DNA of 64,000 bases, taken from the NCBI GenBank assembly GCA_015065845.1, contig SVPQ01000001.1, forward strand, positions 1-64,000. The letters run 5' to 3'. Of the stretch, positions 15,774-25,399 are shown piece after piece (the stretch's first letter is position 1; each line of letters starts with the position of its first letter). A program made the translations under genes and the position numbers. Under the pieces are notes generated by a model. It was not told the DNA's origin. It saw nothing but the letters and a program-made list of their open reading frames with translations, and made no database searches. The stretch comes from Oscillospiraceae bacterium. Lineage in GTDB: Bacteria; Bacillota; Clostridia; Oscillospirales; Acutalibacteraceae.

Positions 15774-18332
15774 ATGAAAAAAGAATTCAATGTAACAGGT
15801 ATGACTTGCGCGGCGTGTCAGGCAAATGTTGAAAAGACGGTAAAAAAACTCCCTGGTGTAGAAAGCGTATCTGTTAATCTTTTAAATGAAAATATGTCAG
15901 TTTCTTACAATGAAAAAGAAGTAACGGACGACAAAATAATAAATGCAGTTATTTCTATTGGTTATGGTGCATCATTAAAACACACTAACGAAGAAAAAAG
16001 CACAGTAAGAAGTGATTGGGAAACAAAGCAGTCAAACGAACAAATGAAACAGAAATCAATGCGAACAAGACTTTTTTCTTCTGTTTGTTTTTTGATACCT
16101 TTAATGTATGTTGCTATGGGTGGTATGTTGGGTCTTCCCTTGCCACAGTTTTTAACAGGTACTGAAAACGCATTAGTAAATACATTGACACAATTAATTT
16201 TAACTGTACCTGTTATGATAATAAATAAAAAGTTTTTCACATCAGGGTTTAAAGCGTTAAGGCACAAAGCGGCTAATATGGATTCATTAGTTGCAATTGG
16301 CTCTTCTGCCGCATTTATTTATGGACTTATTTCATTTTACTTTATGTGTTATGGTGCAGGTCATAACGATTTCCAGTTAGTTCACAAATTTTCACATGAA
16401 CTTTATTTTGAATCTGCCGCTATGATTTTAACACTCGTTACAATCGGCAAATATTTAGAAACCAAAAGCAAAGCAAAAACCTCTGACGCATTAGGCAAAT
16501 TGATTGATTTAGCACCAAAAACCGCTAATGTAATAAGAAACGGTGCAGAAGTTACTATCCCCGCAGAAGAAGTAAAATCGGGTGACACTTTAATAATTCG
16601 CCCTGGTGAAAGCATTCCTGTTGATGGTGTAATTATTGAAGGTGAAGGCTCAATAGACCAGTCAGCAGTTACTGGTGAAAGTCTGCCGGTTGATAAAGAA
16701 AAAGATGACACAGTAATTTGTGCTACAATAAATAAAAATGGCACATTTAAAATGGTTGCAACTAAAGTCGGTAATGACACTACTCTTTCACAAATCATAA
16801 AATTAGTTGACGATGCAAGTAACACTAAAGCACCCATTGCACGACTTGCAGATAAAGTAAGTGGTGTGTTTGTACCTGTTGTTATCGGTATTGCACTTGT
16901 TACTTTTGCAGTGTGGCTTATAAGTGGTGCTACTATTGACTTCGCTCTCTCAATGGGTATTACGGTTCTCGTTATTTCTTGTCCGTGTGCATTAGGTCTT
17001 GCAACACCTGTTGCTATTATGGCGGGTACAGGTAAAGCTGCAGAAAACGGAATTTTAATTAAATCTGCTGAAGCCCTTGAAAATTTATCATCAGTTGACA
17101 CAGTAGTTCTTGATAAAACCGGTACTGTAACTTCAGGCAAAATGTCCGTTTCTGATATTTTTGTTTTAGATAAAACTTTTTCCGAAAAAGAGTTCTTATC
17201 ATTTGCCTATTCATTAGAAAATGGCAGTGAACACCCTCTTGCAAATGCAATAAAAGAAAAAGCAAAAAGTGAAAATGTTAATTTAAAAATGTCAACAGAA
17301 TTCTCTGCAGAAATCGGTAAGGGTGTAAGTGCCACAATTGATGGTGACTTTTGGTTCTCGGGAAATTATAAATTTATGCTGGAGCACGGAATTCTTGATA
17401 GTGAATTCAAAGAAAAAAGCGAAGAATTTATGAAGCAAGGCAAAACAAGTCTTGTATTTGCCAAAAATAAAAAAGCAATTGGTATAATTGCCATTTCTGA
17501 TACTGTAAAACCTGAAAGTAAACTTAGTATTGAAGCATTGAAAAAACTTGATAAACGAGTTATAATTCTTACAGGTGATAATTCCTCTGCCGCGGAATTT
17601 GTTGCAAATGAAGTTGGTGCAGATGAATTTATAGCAGAGGTTTTACCTACAGATAAAGAAAGATATGTAAGAAAATTAAAAGAACAAGGCAAAAAGGTTT
17701 GTATGATTGGTGACGGAATCAACGACTCGCCCGCGCTTATAACTGCAGATGTTGGTATGGCAATTGGTGCGGGTACTGATATTGCAATTGACTCTGCCGA
17801 TATTGTTCTTATGAAAAATTCTTTATGTGATGCAGTAACTGCGTTTGAGTTAAGTAAGAAGGTATTAAAAAATATAAAAATGAATCTTTTCTGGGCATTC
17901 TTCTACAATGCACTTGGAATTCCTGTTGCCGCTGGTGTATTTTACCCGTTATGGGGAATTAAACTCACGCCTATGCTTGGTTCACTCGCTATGAGTATGA
18001 GTTCGTTGTGCGTTGTTTCTAATGCTTTAAGATTAAGATTTTTCAAAACAAAATTTGTTTTTTCTGAAGATGAACAATCTCAAAAAAAAGAAATTATAGA
18101 AAACACTGAAAAGAAAGAAGATGTTACTATGACAAAAACAATTTTAGTTGAAGGCATGATGTGTAACCACTGTAAAGCACATGTTGAAACTGCATTAAAA
18201 GGCGTTGAGGGTGTAATTAATGCCGAAGCTGACCTTGAAGCAAAAACAGCTACTGCTACACTTTCAAGTGACATAGATATAAATATTTTAATTGACGCAG
18301 TCAAAGCTGCTGGTTATGATGCAAAGGAGTAA
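15774..18332 (+). CDS. copA: Copper-translocating P-type ATPase with N- and C-terminal HMA domains
   Basis: GMTCAACQANVEKTVKKL, CPCALGLATPVAIM, DKTGTVTSG, GDGINDSPAL; C-terminal EGMMCNHCKAHVETALKGVEGV. Confidence 0.95.
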   Translation: MKKEFNVTGMTCAACQANVEKTVKKLPGVESVSVNLLNENMSVSYNEKEVTDDKIINAVISIGYGASLKHTNEEKSTVRSDWETKQSNEQMKQKSMRTRLFSSVCFLIPLMYVAMGGMLGLPLPQFLTGTENALVNTLTQLILTVPVMIINKKFFTSGFKALRHKAANMDSLVAIGSSAAFIYGLISFYFMCYGAGHNDFQLVHKFSHELYFESAAMILTLVTIGKYLETKSKAKTSDALGKLIDLAPKTANVIRNGAEVTIPAEEVKSGDTLIIRPGESIPVDGVIIEGEGSIDQSAVTGESLPVDKEKDDTVICATINKNGTFKMVATKVGNDTTLSQIIKLVDDASNTKAPIARLADKVSGVFVPVVIGIALVTFAVWLISGATIDFALSMGITVLVISCPCALGLATPVAIMAGTGKAAENGILIKSAEALENLSSVDTVVLDKTGTVTSGKMSVSDIFVLDKTFSEKEFLSFAYSLENGSEHPLANAIKEKAKSENVNLKMSTEFSAEIGKGVSATIDGDFWFSGNYKFMLEHGILDSEFKEKSEEFMKQGKTSLVFAKNKKAIGIIAISDTVKPESKLSIEALKKLDKRVIILTGDNSSAAEFVANEVGADEFIAEVLPTDKERYVRKLKEQGKKVCMIGDGINDSPALITADVGMAIGAGTDIAIDSADIVLMKNSLCDAVTAFELSKKVLKNIKMNLFWAFFYNALGIPVAAGVFYPLWGIKLTPMLGSLAMSMSSLCVVSNALRLRFFKTKFVFSEDEQSQKKEIIENTEKKEDVTMTKTILVEGMMCNHCKAHVETALKGVEGVINAEADLEAKTATATLSSDIDINILIDAVKAAGYDAKE

Positions 18333-18336
18333 ATAA

Positions 18337-18819
18337 ATGAAAAAAACAATAATCGCAGTAATTGTTGCGGTACTTGTAGTGGCAATTGGTGCTACAGGAA
18401 TTTTCCTTTTTACTGCAACTGAATCAAAACAATTAAACAATGAAAACCTTAGCACATACTATGATGTGAAAGTTGAAATCACTGATTATGTTCAGGGTGA
18501 AAAAGCAAGTGAACTTTTAGGAATTCTTGCAACTTACGAACCATCTACTGCAAAAATTCATATTACTGTTACACCTAAAGACACCATAACTTGTGACGGT
18601 GGCGAACTTCTTTACACATTCCGTGACAATCTCTGGAAATTAACTGAAGGTGACAACAATATTAAAGTACCGTTGAATGCAGAAGGTGCTACTGAAGTTT
18701 ATATTGATATTGAATCAGATTTAAAACTTTCACAGGTAAACGCACCCGATTTAAGTGAGATTGAATTCAATACAGTTTATGGTACTGTTACTTATAAAAA
18801 GTTTTTTAATAAATTATAA
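18337..18819 (+). CDS. Hypothetical membrane-anchored/secreted protein
   Basis: 160 aa, N-terminal TM, 4 bp downstream of copA. Confidence 0.6.
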   Translation: MKKTIIAVIVAVLVVAIGATGIFLFTATESKQLNNENLSTYYDVKVEITDYVQGEKASELLGILATYEPSTAKIHITVTPKDTITCDGGELLYTFRDNLWKLTEGDNNIKVPLNAEGATEVYIDIESDLKLSQVNAPDLSEIEFNTVYGTVTYKKFFNKL

Positions 18820-18820
18820 A

Positions 18821-18861
18821 AAATGGATTACAGGCTTAAAAAGCTTGTAATCCATTTTAGT
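18821..18861. terminator. Bidirectional terminator
   Basis: AAAATGGATTACAGGCTT-AAA-AAGCTTGTAATCCATTTT. Confidence 0.85.
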
Positions 18862-19658
18862 TATTTAGAAAGCATAACTTTGTCACTTGTAAACTGACTT
18901 CCGCTTGATTGCTCAAATAATTGAAGAAGTTGTTCAATGGTAAGATTTTTCTTTTCTTCACCCTTAACATCAACAACAACCTGACCTTCGTGCATCATAA
19001 TAAGGCGATTGCCGACTCTTATAGCATCCGCCATATTGTGAGTAATCATAATTGTTGTAAGTTTATCTTTTTCAACAATTGACTCTGTAATGTCAAGAAC
19101 CTTTTTTGCAGTTTTAGGGTCAAGTGCGGCGGTGTGCTCGTCAAGAAGAAGCACCTTAGGCTTTTTAAGAGTAGCCATAAGAAGAGTTAAGGCCTGTCTT
19201 TGACCACCTGAAAGAAGCCCTACTTTTGCAGTAAGTCTTTTTTCAAGACCTAAATCAAGAATTTTTAAAAGCTCAATATATTCTTTTCGTTCTTTTGATG
19301 TAATACCAGGGCGAAGAGTTCTTTTTTTACCTCTGCGAGCAGCAAGTGCAAGATTTTCTTCAATTTGCATATCTGCCGCAGTACCCGTCATAGGGTCCTG
19401 AAAAACTCTACCAAGATATTTTGCACGCTTGTATTCAGGTAGTCTCGTAACATCAACACCATCAATAACAATGCTACCACAGTCAACAGGGTAAACACCA
19501 GCAACCATGTTAAGCATGGTTGATTTGCCAGCACCATTACCACCAATAACAGTAACAAAATCGCCTTCTTCAAGGTGAAGATTTAAATTATTAAGTGCTT
19601 TCTTTTCGTTTATTGTTCCCGGGTTAAAAGTTTTTTCTACATTTTTAATGTCAAGCAT
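18861..19658 (-). CDS. ABC transporter ATP-binding protein
   Basis: VIGGNGAGKSTMLNMVAG (Walker A), LLSGGQRQALTLLMATLKKPKVLLLDEHTAALD. Confidence 0.95.
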   Translation of the reverse strand: MLDIKNVEKTFNPGTINEKKALNNLNLHLEEGDFVTVIGGNGAGKSTMLNMVAGVYPVDCGSIVIDGVDVTRLPEYKRAKYLGRVFQDPMTGTAADMQIEENLALAARRGKKRTLRPGITSKERKEYIELLKILDLGLEKRLTAKVGLLSGGQRQALTLLMATLKKPKVLLLDEHTAALDPKTAKKVLDITESIVEKDKLTTIMITHNMADAIRVGNRLIMMHEGQVVVDVKGEEKKNLTIEQLLQLFEQSSGSQFTSDKVMLSK

Positions 19659-20583
19659 TTACTTTTTCCCCCTTTGATTTAGCAATATGCTTTGCCTTAT
19701 ATTTGTTTTTCCAGTAAGGAATTGCTAAGAAAACAGCAACAATAACAGCTGAAAGAAGCTTTAATAGGTTAGCATCAAGTCCCATTGTAATAACAGCCTG
19801 AACAACTATATAATAAATTACAGAACCTAATGCAACGCCCAAAAGTCTTAAAGCAAAATTCTTAAAGATTTTACCAAAAATAGCTTCACCAATAATAACT
19901 GCTGCAAGACCTATAACGATAGCACCTTGACCCATTTTAACATCTGAAAAGCCTTGATATTGTGCAAGGAATGCACCTGAAAAAGCAACAAGACCGTTAG
20001 AAATCATAATACCGAGAACCTTGTTGAGATTAGTGTTGATACCTTGTGCTCTGCTCATATTTATATTAGCACCTGTAGCACGAAGAGCACAACCTGTTTC
20101 AGTACCGAAGAACCAATAAATAACAGCTATAAGAATAACAAGCACAACACCAACTGTTATTAATGGGTTATGAAAAGCAAGTTCTTTAACCCAGCGGAGA
20201 GATATAAGCAACTCTGTCTGATTAACGTTAATAGATTGGTTTGCTTTACCCATAATTTTAAGGTTGATTGAGTAAAGTGATAACTGTGTGAGAATACCTG
20301 CAAGGATTGGCGGAATTCCCATAAGTGTGTGTAAAAGACCTGTAATTGCACCAGCAATAAGACCAGCCACAAAAGCGAGTAACATCGCAAGCCATAAATT
20401 ACAGCCGTTTAAAATAAGAACTACTGCAACAGCACCACCAGTTGCAAAAGAACCGTCAACAGTAAGGTCTGCTACATCAAGAATTCGGTATGTCAAATAA
20501 ACACCGATTGCCATAATTCCCCAGATAAGTCCCTGAGAAATGGAACCTGGAAGAGCATTAAAAAGTTGTAATAAAATTTCCAT
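19651..20583 (-). CDS. ABC transporter permease
   Basis: Polytopic; GIMAIGVYLTYRILDVADLTVDGSFATGGAVAV..AGAITGLLHTLMGIPPILAGILT. Confidence 0.92.
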   Translation of the reverse strand: MEILLQLFNALPGSISQGLIWGIMAIGVYLTYRILDVADLTVDGSFATGGAVAVVLILNGCNLWLAMLLAFVAGLIAGAITGLLHTLMGIPPILAGILTQLSLYSINLKIMGKANQSINVNQTELLISLRWVKELAFHNPLITVGVVLVILIAVIYWFFGTETGCALRATGANINMSRAQGINTNLNKVLGIMISNGLVAFSGAFLAQYQGFSDVKMGQGAIVIGLAAVIIGEAIFGKIFKNFALRLLGVALGSVIYYIVVQAVITMGLDANLLKLLSAVIVAVFLAIPYWKNKYKAKHIAKSKGEKVNA

Positions 20584-20642
20584 AGAATAAATTCACCTAA
20601 AGTAAAATTCCGGGGAAGAAGATCTTCCCCGTTATATATTAA

Positions 20643-21632
20643 TTATTCAACAACGATTGCTTCGTAACCCTCAAGTGGAGTAATTCCGAGAGCAGTACAA
20701 TTTTGTTCGTTGTATTTTGGAGTTTGTTTTTCGGCGTACTCAATTGGCATTGTTGAAATATCAGCACCATCTCTGAGAATTTTAACTGCCATCTTACCAG
20801 TTGTATAACCAAGGTCATAGTAGCTGATTGAAAGAGTAGCAACACCGCAACCAGAACAGATACCTTCCTCACCAGCAATAACAGGAACCTTCTTGGGTTC
20901 GCAGATGTTATCAATAATACCTGTATTTTCAGCAACTGTGTTATCAGTCGGAACATAAATTACATCTGAATTATCAGCAGCAGTTGTGCAAATCTGAGCA
21001 AGGTCGTTTGAATCAGTGAATGGATAAAGTGTAACTTTAAGACCTTTCTTCTCGAGTGCTGCTTTAACAACATCAACCTGATACTGACTGTTTGCCTCTT
21101 TTGAACAATAGAGAAGACCTGCAGTTTTTGCTTCAGGACACCATTCAGTAATCATCTCTGCTTGTTTATCAAGAGGAGCAAGGTCAGATGTACCAGAAAT
21201 ATTTCCGCCTACTGTTCCGTTAAAATCCTTGATTTCAAGAGCAACACCATATTCTGTAACAGATGTACCAAGAATTGGAATATCGCCTGTTGCTGCTGCA
21301 GCCGCCTGAAGAGCCGGAGTTGCATTTGCCATAATTAAATCGACATTATTTGAAACAAATTGGTTAGCGATAGTTGAACAAGTGTTAGGGTCGTTCTGAC
21401 CATTTTGAAAATCAAATTCAACTGCATCTTCACCAAGTTCATCAATAATTGCTTGTTTGAAGCCTTCAGTCGCAGCATCAAGTGCTACATGTTCAACAAG
21501 CTGAACAATACCGATTTTATATTTTGTATTACCGGTATCACCATTAGTTTGGTTACCTGAGCAACCAGCAAGTGCTAAAAGGCTTGTAGCACAAATAACA
21601 ATTGCGATTGCAATAGATAAAGCTTTTTTCAT
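20643..21632 (-). CDS. ABC transporter substrate-binding lipoprotein (PF04392/TrpX-like)
   Basis: Lipobox SLLALAGCSG; YKIGIVQLVEHVALDAATEGFKQAI..ILGTSVTEYGVALEI. Confidence 0.9.
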   Translation of the reverse strand: MKKALSIAIAIVICATSLLALAGCSGNQTNGDTGNTKYKIGIVQLVEHVALDAATEGFKQAIIDELGEDAVEFDFQNGQNDPNTCSTIANQFVSNNVDLIMANATPALQAAAAATGDIPILGTSVTEYGVALEIKDFNGTVGGNISGTSDLAPLDKQAEMITEWCPEAKTAGLLYCSKEANSQYQVDVVKAALEKKGLKVTLYPFTDSNDLAQICTTAADNSDVIYVPTDNTVAENTGIIDNICEPKKVPVIAGEEGICSGCGVATLSISYYDLGYTTGKMAVKILRDGADISTMPIEYAEKQTPKYNEQNCTALGITPLEGYEAIVVE

Positions 21633-21766
21633 TCTTATTAACTCCTTTATTAAGGTCAGCGATAGACCTTGATTTTTTATGTACTTTATTATATAATCCT
21701 ATTGTATATTAGTCAAACAAATAGTTTTTATATTTACCATAAAAATTTTTTATGACAGGAGAAAGT

Positions 21767-22660
21767 ATGGAATTAAGAAATTTAATTACTTTTATTCACG
21801 TAGCAGAATTAGGAAGCTTCACAAAGGCAGCAGAGCAATTAGGTTATTCACAACCATCTGTTTCTTTCCAGATAAAGCAACTTGAAGAAGAGCTTGGATG
21901 CCTTCTTTTTGAAAGAATAAATCATACAATCACTCTTACAGAGCACGGGGTAAAATTAGTAGAACGTGCTCACAAGGTTCGTGCACTTATTGATGATTTT
22001 AAAGAAGATATGGAAGAAGAAAAAAGTGTAAGTGGTCAGATACACATTGTTACACCTGATTCAGTATGTGAAGAAATGATTCAGCGACACTATATTGACT
22101 TCCATAATAAATATCCAGACATATCAATAAGATTTACTACAGGTGACTCAGGCGTTATGTTGGATATGTTAGACCATAATGAAGCAGATGTAATTATAAC
22201 CTTGGATAATCACTTGTATAATAAAGATTACATAATTGCGAAAGAACAGCCGTTATCAATGCATTTCGTCGCTAATTCAAAATCAAAATTTGCAAACAAA
22301 AAAGATATTTCTATTAAAGACCTTGTAAATGAACCATTTATTTTAACCGAAAAAGGTCAGGGATACAGGAGAGTTTTTGACAGAGAACTTTCAAAAAAAT
22401 CATTAGAAATTTCTGCAGTTCTTGAAATAGGTCGAACAGACATTATTACATCGTTACTTACAAAAACTGATATGATTTCATATCTCCCTGATTTTGTAAC
22501 AAGACCTCTCATAGCGTCAGGTGAACTTTGCTACCTTGATGTAACAGATATGAATATTGATATATGGAAACAGCTTATCTATCACAAAAACAAATGGGTG
22601 TCTAAGAGTATGAAAACATTTATTGATTATGTAAAAGAAAATGAGTTTTCCAACAAATAA
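21767..22660 (+). CDS. LysR-family transcriptional regulator
   Basis: MELRNLITFIHVAELGSFTKAAEQLGYSQPSVSFQIKQLEEELGCLLFER; RBS AGGAG before ATG 21767. Confidence 0.95.
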   Translation: MELRNLITFIHVAELGSFTKAAEQLGYSQPSVSFQIKQLEEELGCLLFERINHTITLTEHGVKLVERAHKVRALIDDFKEDMEEEKSVSGQIHIVTPDSVCEEMIQRHYIDFHNKYPDISIRFTTGDSGVMLDMLDHNEADVIITLDNHLYNKDYIIAKEQPLSMHFVANSKSKFANKKDISIKDLVNEPFILTEKGQGYRRVFDRELSKKSLEISAVLEIGRTDIITSLLTKTDMISYLPDFVTRPLIASGELCYLDVTDMNIDIWKQLIYHKNKWVSKSMKTFIDYVKENEFSNK

Positions 22661-22687
22661 AATTCAGCAACTGAACGGACAAAATTA

Positions 22688-22731
22688 AAAAGGGGCTATA
22701 AAACTTGTGTTTTATAGCCCCTTTTAATTTT
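22688..22731. terminator. Bidirectional terminator
   Basis: AAAAAGGGGCTATAAAAC-TTG-TGTTTTATAGCCCCTTTT. Confidence 0.9.
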
Positions 22732-22733
22732 AC

Positions 22734-23222
22734 TTAATATACCCACTCACCACGGAGTGCAGCTTTAATTTTCATTTCACCAGTAGCAGAGTCAAAGAAC
22801 TGTGTTCTACCGTAATCCTTACCGCAGTCTTCCGCTAAAATAGGAATACGGAGATTTTTCAGACATTCTTTAACCGCCACAATATTTCTTTCACCAATAG
22901 ACGAAAGCGACGTATTATTAAATCCGGGGAACATCTGTGCACCACCCGCGATTTTTGCTTTTAATCTGAATTTGTTAGCGCCTGCCTGCTCCATCTTTTT
23001 AATTAAATCAGGAATTGCAGTATCCGCAAACTTCCATATTTCCTTGCCCTGTGGGTTAAAGCCCTCGCTTGTAGGTAACATAATATGTGAAAGTCCTGCA
23101 ACTTTAACTGTTTCGTCATAAAGACAAATACCTATACAAGACCCTAATGCGTATGTAACAAGAATATCGCCATTTTTAGCAACATTCAGGTCAGATATGC
23201 CGACAACAATATTTTGACTCAT
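22734..23222 (-). CDS. cheD: Chemoreceptor glutamine deamidase CheD
   Basis: LVTYALGSCIGICLYDETVKVAGLSHIMLP..KAKIAGGAQMF. Confidence 0.93.
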   Translation of the reverse strand: MSQNIVVGISDLNVAKNGDILVTYALGSCIGICLYDETVKVAGLSHIMLPTSEGFNPQGKEIWKFADTAIPDLIKKMEQAGANKFRLKAKIAGGAQMFPGFNNTSLSSIGERNIVAVKECLKNLRIPILAEDCGKDYGRTQFFDSATGEMKIKAALRGEWVY

Positions 23223-23839
23223 ATATCTCCTAACCCCAGACTTTCCATAATTTTCTTGAGAGAGTCAACATCAGGAATCAAAATAATTTGTGATGATGCG
23301 GCATCTTCTTTATCAAGTTCATCTTTAATAAAGATAATCTTATCACTTATATTAGCATAATAAATTGCAGGTAAACTTAAAATTGAACCTACCATATCAA
23401 CTGAAAGTTCAGGTGGTGAAATTTCAATTGCAAGACCTGTGAGCTCTGCAATAGCATTTACATAAGAAGCGGCAATAATGTTACCAACTTCTTTGATTGC
23501 AGACTGACTCATTTCGTCAAGGTCAAAATTATCTTCAATATCCATTCCTAAAAGATTCGTTAAAAGAATCTTTACGAAAGGCTTATGAATAAGGAACATA
23601 ATCATACCTGAAACATCACCTGTGAGTGACATTAAAATACCCGCAAGTACGTTTTCAGGGCCCCCTAAATTATTAACAACCTCATTGTAATCAAGGATGT
23701 TGATTTGAGGAACATTCATATCAATTGGTCTGTCAAGCATTGATGATAATGCAGATGCTGCGTGACCTGAACCGATGTTACCGATTTCTTTTAATGCATC
23801 AAACTGCATTTCGTTTAATTCGTAATTTTCAAAAGCCAT
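23219..23839 (-). CDS. cheC: CheY-P phosphatase CheC
   Basis: ALKEIGNIGSGHAASALSSMLDRP..SAIKEVGNIIAASYVNAIAELTGL. Confidence 0.92.
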   Translation of the reverse strand: MAFENYELNEMQFDALKEIGNIGSGHAASALSSMLDRPIDMNVPQINILDYNEVVNNLGGPENVLAGILMSLTGDVSGMIMFLIHKPFVKILLTNLLGMDIEDNFDLDEMSQSAIKEVGNIIAASYVNAIAELTGLAIEISPPELSVDMVGSILSLPAIYYANISDKIIFIKDELDKEDAASSQIILIPDVDSLKKIMESLGLGDI

Positions 23840-23841
23840 AA

Positions 23842-24573
23842 TTATCTCCTAAGTCCGTTTATAGTTTGTTGATTTTGTTCAGCAACTGAAACAACTCTTG
23901 CTGATAATTGGTATGCTCTTTGCATTGTTATCATTTCAACCATTTCTTCTGAAAGAACTGTACCTGATTGCTCAAGTGCATATTGAACTATTTTACCTTC
24001 GTTACTATCTACTGCAACCGCTTCCCCGCTTTTTTGTGAAACTGCAAAAAGATTATCATTTACAGGAGTTAAATAGTTTTCATTTGCAAATGTGAAAAGA
24101 CCTATTCTGTTTGCTAAGTTGGTTGTGTCAAAATTGTTTGTACCCGCTTGTTTTTCGAGTGCAATTCTCTGGCCATTTTTATCGAGTACGAAACCACCGC
24201 TTTGTGTTACTAAATAACCTGTTTCGCCATCTAAACCAATGTTGAAATTACCAGCTCTTGTGTAACCTATAGCACCATCCTGCTCAATTGCAAATAAGGC
24301 ATCACTTATAATTGCAAAATCAAGAGGATAGTTAGTTGGTAATAAGGACCCTTGTGTAAAATTCGTATCGTTAATTTCTGCTTTTACACCATTACCTTTT
24401 TCAGGGTCAGTTGGTGTGTTTACATACATCTCATCATATATGAGTGACTGGAATGAAATATTCTGTGATTTATAACCTGCTGTGCTTACATTAGCGACAT
24501 TATTAGCTAAGTTATCCATTCCTTTTTGTGCTGCAAGTAAACCACTTGCACCTGCATAAAAAGCTGTTCTCAT
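23842..24573 (-). CDS. flgF: Flagellar hook-basal body (rod) protein, FlgF/FlgG family
   Basis: N-terminal SGLLAAQKGMDNLANNVANVSTAGYK and C-terminal VLSEEMVEMITMQRAYQLSARVV. Confidence 0.8.
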   Translation of the reverse strand: MRTAFYAGASGLLAAQKGMDNLANNVANVSTAGYKSQNISFQSLIYDEMYVNTPTDPEKGNGVKAEINDTNFTQGSLLPTNYPLDFAIISDALFAIEQDGAIGYTRAGNFNIGLDGETGYLVTQSGGFVLDKNGQRIALEKQAGTNNFDTTNLANRIGLFTFANENYLTPVNDNLFAVSQKSGEAVAVDSNEGKIVQYALEQSGTVLSEEMVEMITMQRAYQLSARVVSVAEQNQQTINGLRR

Positions 24574-24596
24574 AGTCTTACCTTCCTCTCACTCTT

Positions 24597-25352
24597 TTAT
24601 ACTGAAGCTATTTTAGACGCACTGTTCTGGTCCATCTGGTCAATTATCTGCATCGCAGAAGAATAAAGTTGGAAAGACCTTTGAGCTTCAATAAGTTTTG
24701 TAAGTTCTGTATTTATATCGACATTTGAAGATTCCAATGACCCTTGGAGTACTGTGTAACCCTCAGCGGCTACTAAGTCACCTGCGTTCTGAACCACAAA
24801 TGCAGAATTTTCGATTTTTTCAGCGGTAATCCCCTCTGCAGGTTTATTAATAAGAAGTGTATCAATATAATTACCATTTGCAGAAGTAACTGCACCATTA
24901 GGGGAAACTGTAAAACCGCTTTCACCTATGTAAATTTCACCATTCTGACCTAATACTCTGCCGACACCATTAAGAACTAAATAACCTTCATTATCAAGGT
25001 CGAAATTACCATTTTTAGTAATTGCAAGTTGACCATCAGCAGTACGGATATTAAAGAAACCATCACCATTTATTGCTATATCAAGTTCTCTGTTGGTCTG
25101 CTCAATAATGCCTGGGTCCATAATTGTGTGAATATCCTGAATAATAGATGAAACCTGACCAACACCATCGCCTAAAACATCTGGTTGACCATTCTCCATT
25201 CTCACCATTAATTCCATTTCAAAAGCAGAAGTTTCAACTCTGTCTGTTTTGTAACCCGGTGTTTTCACATTAGTAATATTATTACCAAGAACATCTATTT
25301 CATTTTGTCTTGTAAGAATTCCCGAAGCGAGAGTATAAAAACCTGAATACAT
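24597..25352 (-). CDS. flgG: Flagellar rod protein, FlgG/FlgF family
   Basis: ASGILTRQNEIDVLGNNITNVKTPGYK..SNVDINTELTKLIEAQRSFQLYSSAMQ. Confidence 0.8.
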   Translation of the reverse strand: MYSGFYTLASGILTRQNEIDVLGNNITNVKTPGYKTDRVETSAFEMELMVRMENGQPDVLGDGVGQVSSIIQDIHTIMDPGIIEQTNRELDIAINGDGFFNIRTADGQLAITKNGNFDLDNEGYLVLNGVGRVLGQNGEIYIGESGFTVSPNGAVTSANGNYIDTLLINKPAEGITAEKIENSAFVVQNAGDLVAAEGYTVLQGSLESSNVDINTELTKLIEAQRSFQLYSSAMQIIDQMDQNSASKIASV

Positions 25353-25399
25353 AAGTTTTCCTCCGTTATTTATAAAAATAAGATTTCTTATCTTATTAT

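Noticed and set aside
16403-17140. 245-aa minus-strand ORF opposite copA
   Set aside because: Shadow ORF over conserved P-type ATPase motifs; no independent support.
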